The translations under genes and the position numbers were made by a program. The notes under the pieces are model-generated. The model searched no databases. It had not been told where the DNA came from and worked only from the letters and a program-made list of their open reading frames with translations. Below, one piece after another: positions 8,635 through 17,070 of a stretch of 64,000 nucleotides of DNA. Source of the DNA: Kribbella monticola (GTDB lineage Bacteria; Actinomycetota; Actinomycetes; Propionibacteriales; Kribbellaceae); assembly GCF_003261635.1 (NCBI RefSeq), contig NZ_QFXK01000029.1, forward strand, positions 310,001 to 374,000, read 5' to 3'. Numbering within the stretch: position 1 is the first letter of the stretch; the number at the start of each line of letters is the position of its first letter.

Positions 8635-9562
8635 CCGCCTTCTGGAGCAGGCGTCCCAGGCCGATGAAGATCGCGATCAGCAGCATCATGATCACCGTCT
8701 CGGCGGACGCGAAGCCGAGTCGCAGGGCCTGGAACGCGTTCTGATAGATGTCCAGCACCAGCACCGTCGTCTCGGTACCGGGGCCGCCCTTCGTCATCAC
8801 GTAGACCAGGTCGAAGACCTGGAAGGTCCCGACGATCGAGGTGACCAGGACGAAGAACTGGACCGGCCCGAGCGCGGGCCAGGTGACGTGGGCGAACTTC
8901 TGCCAGCGGCTCGCGCCGTCCAGCGAAGCCGATTCGAGCAGGTCGCGGGAAACGCCTTGCAGGGCAGCAAGGTAGATGATGATCTTCGTCCCGAGGCCTT
9001 GCCAGATACCGACCAGCATCAGCGATGGCAGCGCCGTGTTCGGGTCGGACAGCCACCGGCCGGGCGCGAACCCGAACAGGCTGAGGAATCCGTTCGCCAG
9101 CCCCGAGCTCGGGTTGTAGATCCACAGCCAGATGGTGGCGACCGCGACCGTCGCGGTCACCGTGGGGATGTAGAACGCGGTCCGGAAGAACCCGAGCCCC
9201 TTGATCTTCTGGTTCAGCCCGATCGCGACCGCCAGCGAGAGCGCCATCGAGACAGGGATCACCACCACGGCGTACAGGATCGTGTTGACCAGGGCGGCCC
9301 GGAAGTCCTGGTCCTTGAACAGGTCGACGTAGTTGCCGAAGCCGACCCAGGCCCAGGAGTCACCGAAGCTGTAGTCGGTGAAGCTCAGCACCACCGCCGC
9401 GATCACCGGGATCACGATGAAGACCGCGGAGTGCAGCAGGGCAGGAGAAAGGAACAGCCAGCCGGCCCGGACCTGGCCGCGGATCAGCTTGCGGCTGTCC
9501 TTGGCCGGAGTGAGGCGACGTGGAGTGACGGCCGGCGCCGTGCGTTCGAGGGTTGCGCTCAT
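8621..9562 (-). CDS. carbohydrate ABC transporter permease (MalF type)
   Basis: A 313-residue permease with the first membrane helix at about 32-58 (AGWLFLSPALLHSAVFIVIP) and the EAA loop DLLESASLDGASRWQKFAHV. The ATG at 9562 overlaps the stop of the binding-protein gene by 4 nt (ATGA), a sign of coupled translation. It forms the transport channel with the permease at 7729-8634. Confidence 0.92.
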   Translation of the reverse strand: MSATLERTAPAVTPRRLTPAKDSRKLIRGQVRAGWLFLSPALLHSAVFIVIPVIAAVVLSFTDYSFGDSWAWVGFGNYVDLFKDQDFRAALVNTILYAVVVIPVSMALSLAVAIGLNQKIKGLGFFRTAFYIPTVTATVAVATIWLWIYNPSSGLANGFLSLFGFAPGRWLSDPNTALPSLMLVGIWQGLGTKIIIYLAALQGVSRDLLESASLDGASRWQKFAHVTWPALGPVQFFVLVTSIVGTFQVFDLVYVMTKGGPGTETTVLVLDIYQNAFQALRLGFASAETVIMMLLIAIFIGLGRLLQKADVND

Positions 9563-10836
9563 CGGGACTGTCCTGCCAGGTTGGCCAGCACCTTGGCGGG
9601 ATCCTTCTGACCGAGGACCGCCTGGGTGAGCTGGGAGTCGAAGTTGGCACGCATCTCCAGCCAGTTGGCCGAACCGCCTTCGTAGATGGCCAGCGGCAGG
9701 CCTTCGGCGACGAACTTGCTCAGCGGGTTCGACTTCGCCTGCGGTGAGTTCGCCGCGTCCTTGTAGGCCGGAAGTTTCTTGTTCAGCTTGGCGATCGCGT
9801 CCAGCGAACTCGGCTTGGTGAGCGACTGGATGAAGGACCAGGCGGCCTCCTTGTGCCGGCTGCGGGAGCCGATCGAGGCCAGGTCGCCACCGACGAACTC
9901 GACCTCCTTGCCGCTGTCGAAGCGGAAGAACTTCAGGTCGTCGCAGTTCTTCTTGCCGATGCCCTTGTCGGAGCAGTCGACCGCGCCGCCGACGATGCCC
10001 ATCGCGGCCTCACCAGTGAGCACGAGCGGCTGCTGTGCGGCGTTCTGCTGTCCGTACGGCTGGACGTGGTTCGCCATCGACTTCAGCAGGTTCAGGGTTT
10101 CGAGGCCCTTCTCGTTGCTGTAGTTCGGCTGGCCGTCGACGTACAGGTTCGTGCCGGTGGAGGCGAGCAGCGTGGTGTAGGTCTGCCGGAAGCTGGTCGC
10201 CGCGGCCATGTCGAAGCCGGACCGGGTGATGGTGCCCTTGGCGTTCTTCACGGTCAGTTTCTCCGCGGCCGCCTTGAGCTCGTCCAGGCTCTTGGGCGGC
10301 TTGTCCGGGTCGAGTCCGGCGTCCTTGAAGGCGCTGATCCGGAGCGCGGCGGCACGGGCGTCGGCGACCAACGGGTACGCGTACAGCTTGCCGTCGTACG
10401 TCGCGGCCGGCACCAGGGCGCCGATGCTCTTCTCCTCGATCACCTGCGGCGTCACTCCGTACGGCGCGAGGTCGGCGAAGATCCGCTTGGACGCGAACGG
10501 CTGGATCCAGCCGACGCCGGTGACCATCACGTCGTACGGGATGCCGGCCGCGATCGAGGTGGACATCTTCTCGTTCAGGGTGGAGTACGTCGCGAAGTCC
10601 GGCTCGACCTTCATCTTCGGATAGGTCTGGTGGAAATCCTCGACGACCTTCTCGAACGCCGCCCGGCCCTTCGTACTGGGTGGGAAGGACGGGATCAGAA
10701 CCCGCAGCGTCCCGGTCGCCTCGGCGGGCGGTACGCCGTCGGTCGACTTGTCGATCACCCCGTTGCCACAACTGCTCGCGGCCAGGCCGAGTACTGCGGC
10801 CAGCACCACCAGTCCACTCTTCGCGCCACGTCTCAC
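9559..10836 (-). CDS. ABC transporter sugar-binding lipoprotein
   Basis: A 425-residue extracellular solute-binding protein. A basic N-terminus and hydrophobic core lead to an AASSC lipobox at about residue 23, giving a lipid-anchored product. Further on, GYEGGSANWLEMR-like C-terminal elements and AYKDAANSPQ are typical of the sugar-binding cluster. First gene of the operon 10836-7729, with a CcpA/LacI-like operator about 40 bp upstream and the regulator gene at 10915-11985 encoded upstream on the same strand. Confidence 0.92.
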   Translation of the reverse strand: MRRGAKSGLVVLAAVLGLAASSCGNGVIDKSTDGVPPAEATGTLRVLIPSFPPSTKGRAAFEKVVEDFHQTYPKMKVEPDFATYSTLNEKMSTSIAAGIPYDVMVTGVGWIQPFASKRIFADLAPYGVTPQVIEEKSIGALVPAATYDGKLYAYPLVADARAAALRISAFKDAGLDPDKPPKSLDELKAAAEKLTVKNAKGTITRSGFDMAAATSFRQTYTTLLASTGTNLYVDGQPNYSNEKGLETLNLLKSMANHVQPYGQQNAAQQPLVLTGEAAMGIVGGAVDCSDKGIGKKNCDDLKFFRFDSGKEVEFVGGDLASIGSRSRHKEAAWSFIQSLTKPSSLDAIAKLNKKLPAYKDAANSPQAKSNPLSKFVAEGLPLAIYEGGSANWLEMRANFDSQLTQAVLGQKDPAKVLANLAGQSR

Positions 10837-10867
10837 AGGGGAACTCCTTCGCTGACGAGTGCAGCGA

Positions 10868-10900
10868 AAGTATGGGAAAGGGCTTTCCCCGTCAATACTT
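10868..10900. promoter_or_regulatory. LacI/CcpA-type operator upstream of the sugar ABC operon
   Basis: A nested dyad. GGGAAAG (10874-10880), centre GG, then CTTTCCC (10883-10889) forms the core. Outside it, AAGTAT (10868-10873) and ATACTT (10895-10900) pair again, offset by 5 nt. The core closely resembles LacI-family operators, which share a GGAAAGC-GCTTTCC pattern. It lies 32-64 nt upstream of the lipoprotein start codon. The neighbouring regulator carries a DeoR-type DNA-binding domain, so the protein using this site may be another LacI-family member. Confidence 0.6.
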
Positions 10901-10914
10901 CGACGCTCGAATGA

Positions 10915-11985
10915 TCAAATTCGATCACCGAGTGCCGCCCCACAGGAGTCGCGGACGCGAAGTTCCGGCAGGAGGCTCACGTGCTGGGTCGCAGCGGGCA
11001 CGCCCGGCGCGCCCTTCACCTTGCGGAGGAGGAGTTCGCAGGCGGTCTCGCCGAGCGTCAGCTTGGGCGGGCTGACTGCGGTGAGGGGGACGACCGCCAT
11101 CGCGGCGGTTTCGTCGTTGTAGGCGATGACGGCCAGATCGTCCGGGATGCGCAGCCCGCGCTCCATCGCCCGCTCGATCAACCGCGCTGCGGGCTCGTCG
11201 GAATGCATCAGTACGGCGTGCGCGCCGAACGCCTCGCATTCGTCCAGGAACGCATCCAGTTCGGCGGTCGCGGTCCGTTCGTCGCCTCGTCCCGGCAACT
11301 CGACCGCCGACACGAACAGCTCGATCCCGAGCGTCGAGGCCGCCTCGTCGATCCCCTTCCGGAGCCAGTACGTCGTCACGGTGGGGTTCAGGTTGATCCC
11401 GATCTTGCGATGCCCGAGCGACACGAGGTGCCGCAACGCGAGCATCGCGCCGTAGGCATGATCGGTCCGAACATGGTCGTACTCGCGCTGCACCTGGGGA
11501 AACCCGAAAGCGCGCTCCATCAGGACCACCGGTACGTCGATGTCGTCCAGCCACCGGCCGAGTTCAGCAGCTCGGCTGTCGCCCAGCGCGGTGCTCAGCA
11601 GCAGCCCGGAGACACCAACGCCGAGCACCTTCTCGAGTCGCTCCGCCTCGACTGCTACGTCGTACCCCGAGACGCCCAGCACCAGGCGAGCGCCGTACCG
11701 GTCGGCGACCGCCTCGGCGCCGCGGATCACGTCGGTGTAGTAGAAGGTCGAGTTCGGGACGACGATGCCGAGCGTGAGCTGGGCGCCCTGGCCGGCGCCG
11801 AGTGGGTTCGTACCGACGGCGCCGCCGTGCACCCGGCGGAGCAGTCCGGCCTGGTCCAGCTCGGCGAGGTCCCGGCGTACTGTGATCGCGGAAACGCCCA
11901 GCTCGGCGGCCAGCTCGGCGACCCGGAGCCGCCCGTGCCGGCGCAGGCTCCGGAGGATGAGCTCGTGGCGTTCCGGTGCAAGCAT
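10915..11985 (-). CDS. DeoR-type HTH fused to LacI-type sugar sensor domain
   Basis: A 356-residue regulator. Residues 1-55 are a DeoR/GlpR winged helix (RHGRLRVAELAAELGVSAITVRRDLAELDQAGLLRRVHGGAV). Residues ~70-350 are a periplasmic-binding-protein-like LacI/GalR sensor (LGIVVPNSTFYYTDVIRGAEAVADRYG, VVLMERA, SLGHRKIGINL, LAVIAYNDETAAM). The ATG at 11985 has a GGGGGA ribosome-binding site. A longer frame to 12246 would run over the divergent gene and is rejected. It lies just upstream of the ABC operon on the same strand and divergent from the DUF624 gene, so both are likely targets. Confidence 0.88.
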   Translation of the reverse strand: MLAPERHELILRSLRRHGRLRVAELAAELGVSAITVRRDLAELDQAGLLRRVHGGAVGTNPLGAGQGAQLTLGIVVPNSTFYYTDVIRGAEAVADRYGARLVLGVSGYDVAVEAERLEKVLGVGVSGLLLSTALGDSRAAELGRWLDDIDVPVVLMERAFGFPQVQREYDHVRTDHAYGAMLALRHLVSLGHRKIGINLNPTVTTYWLRKGIDEAASTLGIELFVSAVELPGRGDERTATAELDAFLDECEAFGAHAVLMHSDEPAARLIERAMERGLRIPDDLAVIAYNDETAAMAVVPLTAVSPPKLTLGETACELLLRKVKGAPGVPAATQHVSLLPELRVRDSCGAALGDRI

Positions 11986-12017
11986 GCGGTCCCCCGTTAT
12001 CCGAGTGTGATTGTTTG

Positions 12018-12031
12018 TGATCATACGATCA
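12018..12031. promoter_or_regulatory. palindrome in the regulator/DUF624 divergent promoter region
   Basis: TGATC-ATAC-GATCA lies 32 nt upstream of the DeoR/LacI-type regulator start, in the 84-bp region shared with the DUF624 gene. Three TTGTGA-like repeats surround it. A related TGATC-N6-GATCA occurs at 10912-10927, at the end of the regulator gene and before the ABC operon, so both may be sites for this regulator. This is inferred from pattern only. Confidence 0.4.
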
Positions 12032-12069
12032 TGTCGTTGTGAGGTGCTCGCCGATGCGAAGGAACTTGT

Positions 12070-12705
12070 GTGAGTGACACCGGAGGAGTGGGCCGCACCA
12101 ACGCGGTGCTGTCCAAGCTGTCGCTGATCGGCGACCTGCTGATGCTGCAACTGGTGTTCCTGGTGTGCAGCGTGGGGATCGTCACGCTGTATCCGGCCGC
12201 GTTCGCGCTGCAGCGGGTGCTGCCGGAAGCGCTGGCGCAGGAGCACCCCGCGCTGCTACGGCGGTACTGGCGACAGTTCAAATGGGCCTTCGGCCGCTTC
12301 TGGGCAGCCGGCCTCGGCCTGTACGCCGGCAGCATCGCGCTCGCGTTCGGGCTGCTCTTCTGGGCCTCGACGGGCGGGCCGATCCGGATCGTGGCGCTGG
12401 CGATCCTGATCCCGCTGACCGGGATGATCATCGGCCTCTACCTGAGCGCCCTCGCGGTGCTTCCCGGCGTACCGGAGGACAGTACGGCGCGCAGCCTGTT
12501 CCGCGCCGCCAATCTGTTCCTGCTCCGCCGGTCACTGGCGGTCGCCGGCGGGGTGATCGCGCTGCTCACCTGGTTTGCCCTGCTGTCGCGGCTGCCGACC
12601 CTGTTCGCCATCGGTTCCGGGCTGGTTCCCGCCCTGCTGGCGTACTGGATCTCGCGCACGACGGACAGGCGGGCGAAAAAAGATTCTGGGGACGTGTCAA
12701 TCTGA
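12070..12705 (+). CDS. YesL-like (DUF624) membrane protein
   Basis: A 211-residue membrane protein with about five hydrophobic segments (roughly 18-42, 76-98, 105-130, 158-176 and 182-200). The sequence and size match YesL/DUF624 proteins, which are routinely found beside oligosaccharide ABC transporters and whose function is unknown. GTG start at 12070 with AAGGA at 12059-12063. Divergent from the DeoR/LacI-type regulator, and probably part of the same sugar-uptake regulon. Confidence 0.85.
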   Translation: MSDTGGVGRTNAVLSKLSLIGDLLMLQLVFLVCSVGIVTLYPAAFALQRVLPEALAQEHPALLRRYWRQFKWAFGRFWAAGLGLYAGSIALAFGLLFWASTGGPIRIVALAILIPLTGMIIGLYLSALAVLPGVPEDSTARSLFRAANLFLLRRSLAVAGGVIALLTWFALLSRLPTLFAIGSGLVPALLAYWISRTTDRRAKKDSGDVSI

Positions 12706-12763
12706 GCCCTGCTGGTTCGACGTATGGGTGTAAGGCCCAACCGGACCAGAAGGAGAACCCAAG

Positions 12764-14257
12764 ATGTACGCGACGACCGATTCCCTGGCGACGACGCCGG
12801 CTGCGCAGGGCGGCCGCTCGCGCTGGCTGGCCCTCTACGTACTCTGCGCCGGCATGCTGATGATCGTTCTCGACGTGACCGTCGTGAACGTGGCGCTGCC
12901 GGCGATCCAGGACGACCTCGGCTTCACCAGCTCCAGCCTCGCCTGGGTCGTGAACGCCTACCTGATCGCCTTCGGCGGGCTGCTCCTGCTGGCCGGCCGG
13001 CTCGGCGACCTGCTCGGCCGGCGGAACATCTTCGTCAGCGGGCTGATCGTCTTCACCGGCGCCTCCGTCCTCTGCGGACTGGCCGAGTCGCAGGAGGTGC
13101 TGGTCGCGGCCCGCTTCGTCCAGGGCGTCGGCGGCGCGCTGACCTCCGCGGTCATCCTCGGCATGATCGTCACGCTGTTCCCCGAACCGCGTGAGCAGGC
13201 CAAGGCGATCGGCGTCTACGCCTTCGTCGCCTCCGCTGGTGGCTCGATCGGCCTGCTCGCCGGTGGTGTGCTGACCCAGGCGATCAACTGGCACTGGATC
13301 TTCTTCGTGAACCTGCCGATCGGCATCGTCACCGCGCTGCTGGCCGTCAAGCTGATCGAGAAGGACAAGGGTCTCGGCATGGGCCGCGGCACCGACGTAC
13401 CGGGCGCCGTCCTGATCACCGCCGCACTGATGGTCGGCGTCTTCACCATCGTCAAGCCGGCCGCCGAGCTCGGCTGGACCGCTCCCCGCACCATCGCGCT
13501 CGGCGCCCTCACCCTGACCCTGCTGGCCTGCTTCATCGTCCGTGAGGCGACCGCGGCGAACCCGCTGGTCCCGCTGCGGATCTTCAAGTCACGCAACCTG
13601 ACCGGCGCCAACCTGATCCAGGCGCTGTCCGCATCGGGCATGTTCGGCATCTTCTTCCTCGGCTCGCTCTACCTGCAGCGGGTGCTCGGCTACAACGCGC
13701 TGGAGATCGGGCTGGCCTTCCTGCCGACCACGGTCGTGATGGGCCTGCTGTCGGTGCGCTACTCGGAGAAGCTGGTGATGCGGTTCGGTCCCCGTCGCCC
13801 GATGATCGCCGGACTGGTACTGATCGTCGTCGGCCTGGCGGTGTTCACCCAGGCTCCCGTCAACGGCAACTACTTCATCCACGTCCTGCCGGTGCTGGCG
13901 CTGCTGGGCCTGGGTGGCGGCATCTGCTTCCCGGCGCTGATGGGGCTGTCCATGGCAGACGTGAAGCCTGAGGACGCCGGCCTGGCTTCGGGTCTGATCG
14001 GGACGATGGGCGAGGTCGGCGCGGCGCTCGGGCTGGCTGTCCTGGCGACGCTGTCCGCAACTCGGACCGAGAGCCTGGCCGCGGCCGGCAAGCCCGCGCT
14101 GGACGCACTGACCAGCGGCTTCCACCTCTCCTTCGCGATCGCCGGAGTGATCGTCGCCGCCGCCGTGGTGATCGCCTGCACGCTGATGCGGCCGGCCCGC
14201 CCGGCCGCCGGCGCCGCCGCTTCGGAGACCGAGGTCGAGGAACTGGCCGCCGCCTGA
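12764..14257 (+). CDS. MFS drug exporter, DHA2 family (EmrB/QacA type)
   Basis: A 497-residue transporter with 14 predicted membrane segments, as in the DHA2 family of H+-coupled multidrug exporters. Motif D1 appears as VLDVTVVNVALPAIQDDL (about 29-46), motif A as GRLGDLLGRRN (about 79-89), and motif C-like glycines in helix 5. ATG at 12764 with AAGGAG 9 nt upstream. It is monocistronic, bounded by a strong terminator at 14271. Substrate unknown; no regulator gene is directly attached. Confidence 0.9.
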   Translation: MYATTDSLATTPAAQGGRSRWLALYVLCAGMLMIVLDVTVVNVALPAIQDDLGFTSSSLAWVVNAYLIAFGGLLLLAGRLGDLLGRRNIFVSGLIVFTGASVLCGLAESQEVLVAARFVQGVGGALTSAVILGMIVTLFPEPREQAKAIGVYAFVASAGGSIGLLAGGVLTQAINWHWIFFVNLPIGIVTALLAVKLIEKDKGLGMGRGTDVPGAVLITAALMVGVFTIVKPAAELGWTAPRTIALGALTLTLLACFIVREATAANPLVPLRIFKSRNLTGANLIQALSASGMFGIFFLGSLYLQRVLGYNALEIGLAFLPTTVVMGLLSVRYSEKLVMRFGPRRPMIAGLVLIVVGLAVFTQAPVNGNYFIHVLPVLALLGLGGGICFPALMGLSMADVKPEDAGLASGLIGTMGEVGAALGLAVLATLSATRTESLAAAGKPALDALTSGFHLSFAIAGVIVAAAVVIACTLMRPARPAAGAAASETEVEELAAA

Positions 14258-14270
14258 TCTTCCGTACTAC

Positions 14271-14310
14271 GTACTGCGGGCTCCCTCAGCGTCGAGGGAG
14301 CCCGCAGTAC
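14271..14310 (+). terminator. hairpin terminator after the DHA2 exporter gene
   Basis: A perfect 17-bp stem, GTACTGCGGGCTCCCTC (14271-14287) with GAGGGAGCCCGCAGTAC (14294-14310), and a 6-nt loop, 13 nt after the stop codon. The remaining 150 bp before tex holds the tex promoter; no further feature was resolved. Confidence 0.85.
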
Positions 14311-14458
14311 TGCTTTGTCCGGTACTTCGTCGTACGGGTTTGTCCACAGGGTTGGGGGCGGAGGTCGTGCGCTGTCCCCGCGATAAGGAAGGATGTGGTC
14401 TGCGGCGAGCGGGGCAGAATGCTCGTCTGTCATCTGGACGTAGAGGGGATGCGGCACA

Positions 14459-16966
14459 GTGGTTTTGCAGTCGATCGAGCAGAAGATCGCCGATGAGCTG
14501 GCAGTCGGCGCGCACCAGGTCCGGGCGGCCGTCGGCCTGCTGGACGAGGGCTCGACAGTCCCGTTCATCGCGCGGTACCGCAAGGAGGTCACCGGCGAGC
14601 TCGACGACGCGCAACTGCGCACCCTCGAGGAGCGCCTGCGCTACCTGCGCGAGCTGGAGGAACGCCGGCAGACGGTGCTCGAGTCGATCGAGAGCCAGGG
14701 CAAGCTGGACGACGCGCTGAAGGCGTCGATCCTCGCCGCGGAGACCAAGTCGCGGCTCGAGGACATCTACCTGCCGTTCAAGCCGAAGCGCCGGACGAAG
14801 GCGATGATCGCCCGCGAGGCCGGGCTGGAGCCGCTGGCGGACGGGCTGCTGTCCGACCCGACGGTGCCGCCGCTGGCCGCCGCGACCGTGTTCGTGAACG
14901 ACGAGGTGCCCGACCCGCAGGCCGCTCTGGACGGCGCGCGGGCGATCCTGGTCGAGCGCTTCGGTGAGGACCCGGACCTGATCGGCGAGCTGCGCGAGCG
15001 GCTCTGGAGCCGCGGCCGGATCGCCTCGGCGGTGCGCGAGGGCAAGGAGACCGACGGGGCGAAGTTCTCCGACTACTTCGACTTCGACGAGCCGTTCACC
15101 AAGATGCCGTCGCATCGGATCCTCGCCCTGTTCCGCGGCGAGAAGGAGGACGTGCTCACGCTGACGGTCGAGCCCGAGCCGGCCGGCGTCGAGCCGACCG
15201 AAGGACCGACGGAGTACGAGGCGACCATCGCCCGCAAGTTCGGTGTGGAGAACAAGGGCCGTCCGGCCGACCAGTGGCTGATCGAGACGGTTCGCTGGGC
15301 CTGGAAGACCAAGATTCTGGTGCATCTGGGCATCGACCTGCGGATGCGGCTGCGGCAGACCGCCGAGGAGGAGGCGGTCCGCGTCTTCGCGTCGAACCTG
15401 CGCGACCTGCTGCTCGCCGCACCGGCCGGCACCCGCGCGACGATGGGCCTCGACCCGGGTTTCCGGACCGGCGTCAAGGTGGCCGTCGTGGACGCCACCG
15501 GCAAGGTCACCGCGACCGGCGTGATCTACCCGCACGTCCCGCAGAACCAGTGGGACAAGTCGATCGCCCAGCTGGCCGCGCTGGCCGCCGCACACAAGGT
15601 CGACTTGATTGCCATCGGCAACGGTACGGCGTCGCGGGAGACCGACAAGCTGGCGGCCGAGCTGATCGCGAAGCATCCGGAGCTCAAGCTGACCAAGGCG
15701 GTCGTCTCGGAAGCGGGCGCGTCGGTCTACTCCGCGTCGGCCTTCGCCTCCCAGGAGTTGCCGGGGATGGACGTGTCGCTGCGAGGCGCGGTGTCGATCG
15801 CTCGGCGGCTGCAGGATCCGCTGGCCGAGCTGGTGAAGATCGATCCGAAGTCGATCGGCGTCGGGCAGTACCAGCACGACCTGCCGGAGAACTCGTTGTC
15901 CCGTTCGCTCGACGCGGTGGTCGAGGACTGTGTGAACGCGGTCGGCGTCGACCTCAACACGGCGTCCGCGCCGCTGCTCACCCGGGTCTCCGGGATCACC
16001 GCCGGGCTGGCGGAGAACATCGTCCAGCACCGCGACCAGAACGGCCCGTTCAAGTCGCGGACCGCGCTGAAGAACGTGCCGCGGCTCGGCCCGAAGGCGT
16101 TCGAGCAGGCGGCCGGGTTCCTCCGGATCCCCGGTGGCGACGACCCGCTCGACTCCTCCAGCGTGCACCCCGAGGCGTATCCGGTGGTCCGGCGGATCCT
16201 CCAGGCGACCGGGCAGGAGCTCAAGTCGCTGATCGGGTCGCCGGTGCTGAAGACGCTGAAGCCGGATCAGTTCGTCGACGAGACCTTCGGGCTGCCGACG
16301 GTGTCGGACATCCTGGCCGAGCTGGAGAAGCCCGGGCGTGACCCGCGTCCGGCGTTCAAGACGGCCACGTTTGCCGAGGGCGTGGAGAAGATCGCCGACC
16401 TGAAGCCGGGAATGCGGCTGGAAGGTCAGGTCACCAACGTGGCCGCGTTCGGTGCGTTCATCGACATCGGCGTGCACCAGGACGGCCTCGCCCACGTGTC
16501 GGCGCTGTCGAAGAACTACGTCAAGGATCCCCGCGAGGTCGTCAAGCCGGGTGACATCGTCAAGGTCAAGGTGCTCGAGGTGGACATCCCCCGCCAGCGC
16601 ATCTCCCTCACCCTCCGCCTCGACGACGAGGTAGGCGCCCCCACCTCCACCGGCGGCCGCGGCGGCTCCCGAGCCGGCGAAAACCGCGACCAACCCGGCG
16701 GCGGTCGAGGCGGTCAGGGTGGACGCGGTCCTGGTGGGCAAGGCGGTGGACGTGGCCCCGGCGGACAAGGCGGCGGTCGCGGTCCCGGTGGTCAAGGCGG
16801 CGGACGCGGTCCGGGCGGCTCGGGCGGCGGCCAGGGCCGAGGGAGCGGCGGGCGCGGCGGTCAGGGCGGCTCAGGTCGCGGCCAGAGCACCCCGCAGACC
16901 GACACCCCGATGGACGAAGGCTCCCTCGCCGACGCCTTCCGCAAAGCAGGCTTCACCGTCCGCTAG
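14459..16966 (+). CDS. tex: transcription accessory protein Tex with RG-rich tail
   Basis: An 835-residue Tex protein, an RNA-binding factor related to eukaryotic Spt6. Order: N-terminal helical/HTH region (1-190), YqgF-like nuclease fold starting [16 protein letters not shown] (~330), helix-hairpin-helix repeats around [18 protein letters not shown] (~510-560), and an S1 domain starting [21 protein letters not shown] (~645-715). Family members are usually ~770 residues; the extra length is a tail of GGRG/GGQG repeats from about residue 725 to 805 before a final conserved helix ([11 protein letters not shown]). GTG start at 14459 with GAGGGG at 14442. Monocistronic. Confidence 0.95.
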   Translation: MVLQSIEQKIADELAVGAHQVRAAVGLLDEGSTVPFIARYRKEVTGELDDAQLRTLEERLRYLRELEERRQTVLESIESQGKLDDALKASILAAETKSRLEDIYLPFKPKRRTKAMIAREAGLEPLADGLLSDPTVPPLAAATVFVNDEVPDPQAALDGARAILVERFGEDPDLIGELRERLWSRGRIASAVREGKETDGAKFSDYFDFDEPFTKMPSHRILALFRGEKEDVLTLTVEPEPAGVEPTEGPTEYEATIARKFGVENKGRPADQWLIETVRWAWKTKILVHLGIDLRMRLRQTAEEEAVRVFASNLRDLLLAAPAGTRATMGLDPGFRTGVKVAVVDATGKVTATGVIYPHVPQNQWDKSIAQLAALAAAHKVDLIAIGNGTASRETDKLAAELIAKHPELKLTKAVVSEAGASVYSASAFASQELPGMDVSLRGAVSIARRLQDPLAELVKIDPKSIGVGQYQHDLPENSLSRSLDAVVEDCVNAVGVDLNTASAPLLTRVSGITAGLAENIVQHRDQNGPFKSRTALKNVPRLGPKAFEQAAGFLRIPGGDDPLDSSSVHPEAYPVVRRILQATGQELKSLIGSPVLKTLKPDQFVDETFGLPTVSDILAELEKPGRDPRPAFKTATFAEGVEKIADLKPGMRLEGQVTNVAAFGAFIDIGVHQDGLAHVSALSKNYVKDPREVVKPGDIVKVKVLEVDIPRQRISLTLRLDDEVGAPTSTGGRGGSRAGENRDQPGGGRGGQGGRGPGGQGGGRGPGGQGGGRGPGGQGGGRGPGGSGGGQGRGSGGRGGQGGSGRGQSTPQTDTPMDEGSLADAFRKAGFTVR
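16685..16890 (+). repeat. in-frame Gly/Arg-rich repeat of tex
   Basis: Degenerate tandem units of about 24 bp (GGCGGACGCGGTCCGGGC-like) encode GGGRGPGGQ repeats in the Tex C-terminal tail. They keep the reading frame, so they represent a disordered RG-rich protein tail and not a separate element. Confidence 0.8.
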
Positions 16967-17021
16967 AGCCGCCACAAAAGCAGGCAACAGACTTCATCGT
17001 CCGCTTGAACCATTGCAACAA

Positions 17022-17055
17022 CAGACAGCCGGTCCCTCAGCGGACCGGCTGTCTG
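17022..17055. terminator. bidirectional hairpin between tex and the NCS1 permease gene
   Basis: CAGACAGCCGGTCC (17022-17035) pairs perfectly with GGACCGGCTGTCTG (17042-17055) around a 6-nt loop. It lies between convergent genes and can serve both. Confidence 0.8.
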
Positions 17056-17070
17056 CGTTGCGGCAACCAG

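Noticed and set aside
10915-12246. Longer start for the DeoR/LacI-type regulator
   Set aside because: The extra 87 codons would run through the divergent promoter and into the DUF624 gene, while the ATG at 11985 has a good ribosome-binding site and begins exactly at the HTH domain.
14267-16795. 842-codon open frame antisense to tex
   Set aside because: tex on the other strand has complete recognisable domains; the antisense product has no known motif and biased composition.
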